Positions 63,155-64,000 of a stretch of 64,000 nucleotides of DNA are shown here, piece after piece. How positions within the stretch are numbered: position 1 is the stretch's first letter; each line of letters starts with the position of its first letter. The notes below the pieces were generated by a model. The model was not told the DNA's origin. It searched no databases and saw only the letters and a program-made list of their open reading frames with translations. Source of the stretch: Marinifilum sp965230805 (GTDB taxonomy: Bacteria > Bacteroidota > Bacteroidia > Bacteroidales > Marinifilaceae); NCBI RefSeq assembly GCF_965230805.1, contig NZ_OZ246019.1, positions 3,534,001 through 3,598,000 on the forward strand, given 5' to 3'. Both the position numbers and the translations under genes were made by a program.

Positions 63155-64000
63155 TTAGCTTGTTAACTGATCGAGTAAATTCTCTTCATCATCTAGATTA
63201 AAGTTTGAAAAATTAAGAGCCGTTTCAACAATGGCCAAATGCGAATAAGCCTGAGGAAAGTTTCCTAACATTCGTTTGGTAGCAAAATCAATATCTTCGG
63301 CAAATAATCCCAAGTGGTTAGAATAGGACAAAAGTTTCTCGAACTTTTCTTTTGCTTCTTTTTTCTTTCCAATTTTAAATAAACTGTTAATCAACCAAAA
63401 AGAGCAAATGGTAAATGCTGATTTTGGGGTTCCAAAATCATCTTGATTTTTATATCGATACATGAGTCCATCATGTTCTAATTCCTTTTGTATGGTTAGT
63501 ACCGTAGATTTAAACTTTTCATCTTTTGCATCAATAAATCCATAGGTTTCCATGAGCAAAACCGAGGCATCCATATCTTGCGATCCATAATATTGGGTAA
63601 AGGCTTGTTTTTCCTTATTCCAGGCTTTTTTATAAATATTCTCTTTCACCGAATGCCTAAGAACCTTCCATTTGGCTACGTAATAATCACGCTGTAAAAG
63701 GTCGGCAATTTTCACCGCCCTGTCGAAAGCCACCCAGCACATTACCTTACTAAAAGTAAAATGCAGACTTCTGCCTCTGATTTCCCAGATTCCCCGATCC
63801 GGTTTTTTCCAGTTTTGCTCCACTACTTTTACAATGCTTCTTACAATGGTCCAAAGCTCCTCGCTATGTTCCAGTGAGGTTTCGAACATTTCGAAATGCT
63901 GATGGATCAGATCCAAAAGAATACCATAAATGTCGTTTTGCTTCTGCTTGTAGGCTGCGTTTCCTACTCTTACAGGTTTAGATCCTTGGTACCCTTGCAA
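63155..64000 (-). CDS. GH15-family glycosidase, C-terminal part (runs off the window)
   Basis: 281 residues visible; the 5' part lies beyond position 64000, so the apparent first Met is internal. The sequence fits bacterial glucoamylase/trehalase-like GH15 proteins: GYQGSKPVRVGNAAYKQKQN, DIYGILLDLIHQHFEMFE, PDRGIWEIRGRSLHFTFSKV (substrate-binding and acid region), MCWVAFDRAVKIADLL, QAFTQYYGSQDMDASVLLME, and GLFAEDIDFATKRMLGNFPQ then AYSHLAIVETALN, the usual catalytic-base and C-terminal block. It probably hydrolyses alpha-glucans or trehalose in the cytoplasm. No signal can be judged. Confidence 0.9.
   Translation of the reverse strand: MQGYQGSKPVRVGNAAYKQKQNDIYGILLDLIHQHFEMFETSLEHSEELWTIVRSIVKVVEQNWKKPDRGIWEIRGRSLHFTFSKVMCWVAFDRAVKIADLLQRDYYVAKWKVLRHSVKENIYKKAWNKEKQAFTQYYGSQDMDASVLLMETYGFIDAKDEKFKSTVLTIQKELEHDGLMYRYKNQDDFGTPKSAFTICSFWLINSLFKIGKKKEAKEKFEKLLSYSNHLGLFAEDIDFATKRMLGNFPQAYSHLAIVETALNFSNFNLDDEENLLDQLTS

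Overview
The window is a piece of a Bacteroidota chromosome, most likely a marine or anaerobic member of the Marinilabiliales/Marinifilaceae type. The signs are TAnnTTTG-type promoters, few Shine-Dalgarno sites, a T9SS-sorted secreted protein with PKD domains, Rpb6-type omega, BamD and DUF4835 in the usual Bacteroidota neighbourhood, and a sodium-pumping methylmalonyl-CoA decarboxylase operon. The taxonomic placement is inference from gene content.

Layout. 0.8-8.1 kb: start of an exopolysaccharide locus (Wza-like exporter, Wzc-like tyrosine kinase, two separate YjbH-like outer-membrane proteins, a lipoprotein and a beta-barrel). 8.9-20.3 kb: housekeeping block (tRNA-Pro, trxB, a PLP acyltransferase, bamD, rpoZ, coaBC, DUF4835, recN, fabI, cysD, cysN). 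coaBC is split by one base at an A10 tract. 20.4-27.9 kb: FadL/OmpP1 protein, a strange Ser/Arg-rich lipoprotein, proS, a conserved hypothetical and pepT. 27.9-41 kb: an accessory island with repeat arrays, a TIR-domain protein, a lipoprotein, two near-identical IS1182-type elements, an IS110-type element, a triple tandem repeat, a DUF4143-type ATPase and a group II intron remnant. 41-43.7 kb: pabB and tilS. 44.3-52.9 kb: two biotin-dependent carboxylase/decarboxylase operons side by side on the minus strand. 53.4-57 kb: purL. 57.2-64 kb: a lipoprotein, a 1405-residue T9SS/PKD protein, an HTH-like regulator and the 3' part of a GH15 glycosidase gene.

Main novelty. (1) In the island, the TIR gene and the next lipoprotein gene are each bracketed by their own perfect 10-bp inverted repeat (GTTGTGGGCA/TGCCCACAAC and GTTGGCGAGC/GCTCGCCAAC). 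With the IS copies subtracted, the DNA after each gene is a joint of about 200-210 bp with two nested imperfect inverted repeats. It resembles an integron attC site in topology but not in core sequence. Both IS1182-type copies sit at exactly the same place, just after the 3' repeat, with 4-bp target duplications AATG and ACAC. This looks like a gene-cassette system with a dedicated insertion-sequence parasite. (2) A non-coding MITE-like element of about 255-265 bp (ends CGTGAGTTCGA) is present in four near-complete copies plus fragments. One copy, flanked by an 8-bp duplication, has rewritten the last codons of a gene. (3) Three non-coding arrays have different consensus sequences but the same period of about 20-21 bp.

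How genes work together. The 5' cluster encodes outer-membrane export and assembly of a polysaccharide. cysD and cysN form ATP sulfurylase. The mce-mmdA-oadG-biotin carrier-oadB operon converts methylmalonyl-CoA to propionyl-CoA while exporting Na+, and the adjacent operon encodes a soluble acyl-CoA (probably propionyl-CoA) carboxylase.
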